Shown here piece by piece: positions 62,326 to 64,000 of a DNA stretch of 64,000 bases. Source of the DNA: Mesorhizobium sp. PAMC28654. GTDB lineage: Bacteria > Pseudomonadota > Alphaproteobacteria > Rhizobiales > Rhizobiaceae. How positions within the stretch are numbered: position 1 is the first letter of the stretch; every line of letters begins with the position of its first letter. The stretch covers positions 2,170,001-2,234,000 of the forward strand of contig NZ_CP085135.1 in the NCBI RefSeq assembly GCF_020616515.1. Reading direction: 5' to 3'. The translations under genes were made by a program, and so were the position numbers. Below the pieces are notes generated by a model. The model ran no database searches. It had not been told where the DNA came from and was given only the letters and a program-made list of their open reading frames with translations.

Positions 62326-63765
62326 TCACTGGCGTTTCTTCGCCCGACCGGCGAATGGGTTGTCCGATGTGCGCAATGCCATGCGGATCGGCACACCCGG
62401 CATATCGAAGGCCTCGCGCAGACTGTTGGTCAGATAGCGGACGTAGGATTGCGGCATCGCATCGGGCCGCGAGCACTGGACAACAAAGCCCGGCGGCCGG
62501 GTCTTGGCCTGCGTGAGATACTTGATCTTCAGCCGGCGACCCGCCACGGCGGGCGGCGGATGATGCGCCAAAATGCCTTCCAGCCAGCGGTTGAGCTTGC
62601 CCGTCGAGACGCGGCTGTTCCAGACCTTGTGCGTCCTGATGACGGCGTCCATCAGCTTGTCGAGGCCGCGGCCGGTCTCGGCCGACACCGTCACCGCCTG
62701 CATGCCGCGTGCCTGGGGAAGAAGCCGCTCGGTCTTCTCGCGCAATTCGGCCAGCAGTTCCTGTGGATTGTCGATCAGGTCCCACTTGTTGAAGGCGATC
62801 ACCGGCGCACGGCCTTCGCGGATGATCAGGTCGGCGATCTGCAGATCCTGCTTTTCGAAGGGGATGGTGGCGTCGAGCACGATGATGACGATCTCGGCAA
62901 AGCGGATGGCGCGCAGTCCATCCTGCACCGACATCACTTCCAGCTTTTCGTGAATCCTGGCCTTGCGGCGCATGCCGGCCGTGTCGAACAGTTTCAGGCG
63001 GCGGCCATGCCAATCCCAGTCGACGGAGATGGAATCGCGGGTGATGCCAGCTTCCGGTCCGGTCAGCAGCCTCTCCTCACCGATCAGCGCGTTGATCAGG
63101 GTCGACTTGCCAGCATTCGGCCGACCGACGACAGCGATGCGCATCGGCTTGGTGTCGTCATAGGTGTGGACGTCTTCGGCGTCCGGATCGGTGATGTCCT
63201 CGCCAATCAAAACCTCGCTGGCCGCGACCTCCTCGTCGCTGCCATCTTCCTCCTCACCGAAGGCTCGCGCCTCGCCAAGCGCCTCGATCACCGCATCGCG
63301 CAGGTCAGGCATGCCTTGCCCGTGTTCGGCCGAGACCGGAATCGGTTCGCCAAGGCCAAGCTCCCAAGCTTCCAGCATGCCACCCTGGGCGCCCTTCGCC
63401 TCGGCCTTGTTGGCGACCAGCACGACCGGCTTGCCCGATTTTCGCACGATCTCGGCGAAAGTCTTGTCGTCGGGCATCAGGCCGGCCTTGGCATCGACGG
63501 TGAAGAAGATCAGGTCGGCTTCGCGAATGGCAATCTCGGTCTGCGCGCGCATGCGGCCGGGCAGCGTGTTCGCGCCGGCGTCCTCGAAGCCAGCGGTATC
63601 GATCACGTCGAAATGCAGATCGTAGAGTTTGGCCGCGTGAACGCGGCGATCGCGGGTGACGCCTGGCGTGTCGTCGACAAGCGCCAGCTTCCTTCCCACA
63701 AGCCGATTGAAAAGCGTGGATTTGCCGACGTTAGGCCGACCGATGATGGCGACTTTGAACGTCAC
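62326..63765 (-). CDS. der: ribosome biogenesis GTPase Der (EngA)
   Basis: A 479-residue double-GTPase that assists 50S assembly. Two Ras-like G domains are seen: GRPNVGKST near residue 9 with DTAGFEDA and NKAE, and GRPNAGKST near residue 213 with DTAGMRRK and NKWD; a C-terminal KH-like domain follows, ending in KKRQ. The GTG start at 63765 overlaps the stop of the upstream TPR gene by 4 bases (GTGA). Confidence 0.95.
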   Translation of the reverse strand: MTFKVAIIGRPNVGKSTLFNRLVGRKLALVDDTPGVTRDRRVHAAKLYDLHFDVIDTAGFEDAGANTLPGRMRAQTEIAIREADLIFFTVDAKAGLMPDDKTFAEIVRKSGKPVVLVANKAEAKGAQGGMLEAWELGLGEPIPVSAEHGQGMPDLRDAVIEALGEARAFGEEEDGSDEEVAASEVLIGEDITDPDAEDVHTYDDTKPMRIAVVGRPNAGKSTLINALIGEERLLTGPEAGITRDSISVDWDWHGRRLKLFDTAGMRRKARIHEKLEVMSVQDGLRAIRFAEIVIIVLDATIPFEKQDLQIADLIIREGRAPVIAFNKWDLIDNPQELLAELREKTERLLPQARGMQAVTVSAETGRGLDKLMDAVIRTHKVWNSRVSTGKLNRWLEGILAHHPPPAVAGRRLKIKYLTQAKTRPPGFVVQCSRPDAMPQSYVRYLTNSLREAFDMPGVPIRMALRTSDNPFAGRAKKRQ

Positions 63766-64000
63766 GACGCATTGCCTGACCCGCGGATCAGTTCGGACAT
63801 CAGCGTCGCCCGCTCACGCGTGTTGCGCGGGGCACCATCATCCGAAGCGATCTGGTCGAACAGTTTCAGGGCATCCGCTGTCTTGCCTTCCTTCCAGGCG
63901 GCAAGGCCAAGCGCCTCGCGCGCGGTGTGGCGCAGCGTGTTGGTGTCGGATGTCAGCGCTTCGACGCGGCTCGAAACGTCGGCGAAGGAGCCGTGATCGA
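63762..64000 (-). CDS. TPR protein (YfgM-like), C-terminal part, truncated
   Basis: The last 78 residues of a protein encoded beyond the right edge, continuous to its stop at 63762-63764. Visible is an Ala-rich helical repeat ([46 protein letters not shown] in pieces) of the TPR_21 type common in the membrane protein that lies upstream of der (YfgM-like). The stop codon overlaps the start of der, so the two are translationally coupled. Confidence 0.72.
   Translation of the reverse strand, partial: DHGSFADVSSRVEALTSDTNTLRHTAREALGLAAWKEGKTADALKLFDQIASDDGAPRNTRERATLMSELIRGSGNAS

Noticed and set aside
62449..63996. 515-codon plus-strand frame opposite der
   Set aside because: Antisense shadow of the double-GTPase gene, with no domain of its own.

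Overview
The window looks like ordinary, high-GC core chromosome of an alphaproteobacterium of the Hyphomicrobiales, closest in gene content and order to Mesorhizobium or its Phyllobacteriaceae relatives. The signs are the atpI-B-E-F'-F ATP synthase F0 operon with a b' subunit, a BioR/BioY biotin module with TTATAGATAA boxes, Rhizobiales-type small families (DUF2277, DUF1344, DUF6101, DUF1284, DUF2007), a TTAA-N7-TTAA CtrA-type site and intergenic palindromic repeats of rhizobial type. The genus is inferred from recognised proteins, not from a search. I see no rRNA, tRNA, CRISPR array, phage or transposase.

Layout. 1-3.2 kb: xanthine dehydrogenase xdhAB, with the fragment of a VapC-type toxin gene where xdhC might be expected. 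3.6-12.3 kb: a mostly leftward block of housekeeping genes (rlmD-like and tlyA rRNA methyltransferases, dxs, pirin, DUF2277, xseB, histone-deacetylase-like enzyme, membrane protein), interrupted by a GFA-family gene and a 110-bp repeat. 12.4-14.3 kb: a TetR/MFS divergent pair with three palindromic operators. 14.4-21 kb: ribBA, aroC (frameshifted), DUF1344, a histidine phosphatase, fabI, a DnaJ-class chaperone, a small lipoprotein, pdxH. 21-33.5 kb: an acyl-CoA dehydrogenase/enoyl-CoA hydratase pair, a GH25 lysozyme-like protein, purD, a PhyH oxygenase with a divergent LysR gene, ubiA, an FAD-linked oxidase with a tsaC/Sua5 gene, and two low-complexity proteins. 34-40 kb: glyS, glyQ, a GNAT acetyltransferase and a large TPR protein. 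40-45 kb: accessory-looking genes (LuxR-type regulator, LysE exporter, DUF1284-bioY, bioR). 45-51.5 kb: polyprenyl diphosphate synthase, a membrane alpha/beta-hydrolase, and a rightward run DUF2007-methyltransferase-S49 peptidase-small membrane protein-ispE-moaB. 51.5-55.5 kb: a second PhyH-like protein, a short glycosyltransferase, a radical SAM protein, rnhB. 55.7-59.8 kb: the F0 operon and a SleB-type cell-wall hydrolase. 59.9-64 kb: a frameshifted MFS transporter with divergent LysR gene, der, and the tail of a TPR protein.

How genes work together. dxs and ispE belong to the MEP isoprenoid pathway, whose products feed the polyprenyl synthase and then UbiA in ubiquinone synthesis. BioR probably represses both itself and the biotin importer BioY. 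glyS/glyQ form one tetrameric glycyl-tRNA synthetase.

Three conserved genes (aroC, atpB and an MFS transporter) each carry one small indel that breaks the frame. Two are normally essential, so base-calling errors or a lightly polished assembly are more likely than real gene loss. I did not find a large undescribed system. The most rewarding details are regulatory and structural: the BioR circuit, the triple TetR operator, palindromic repeats that supply stop codons to flanking genes, the zinc-less RibA domain, and the vapC relic.
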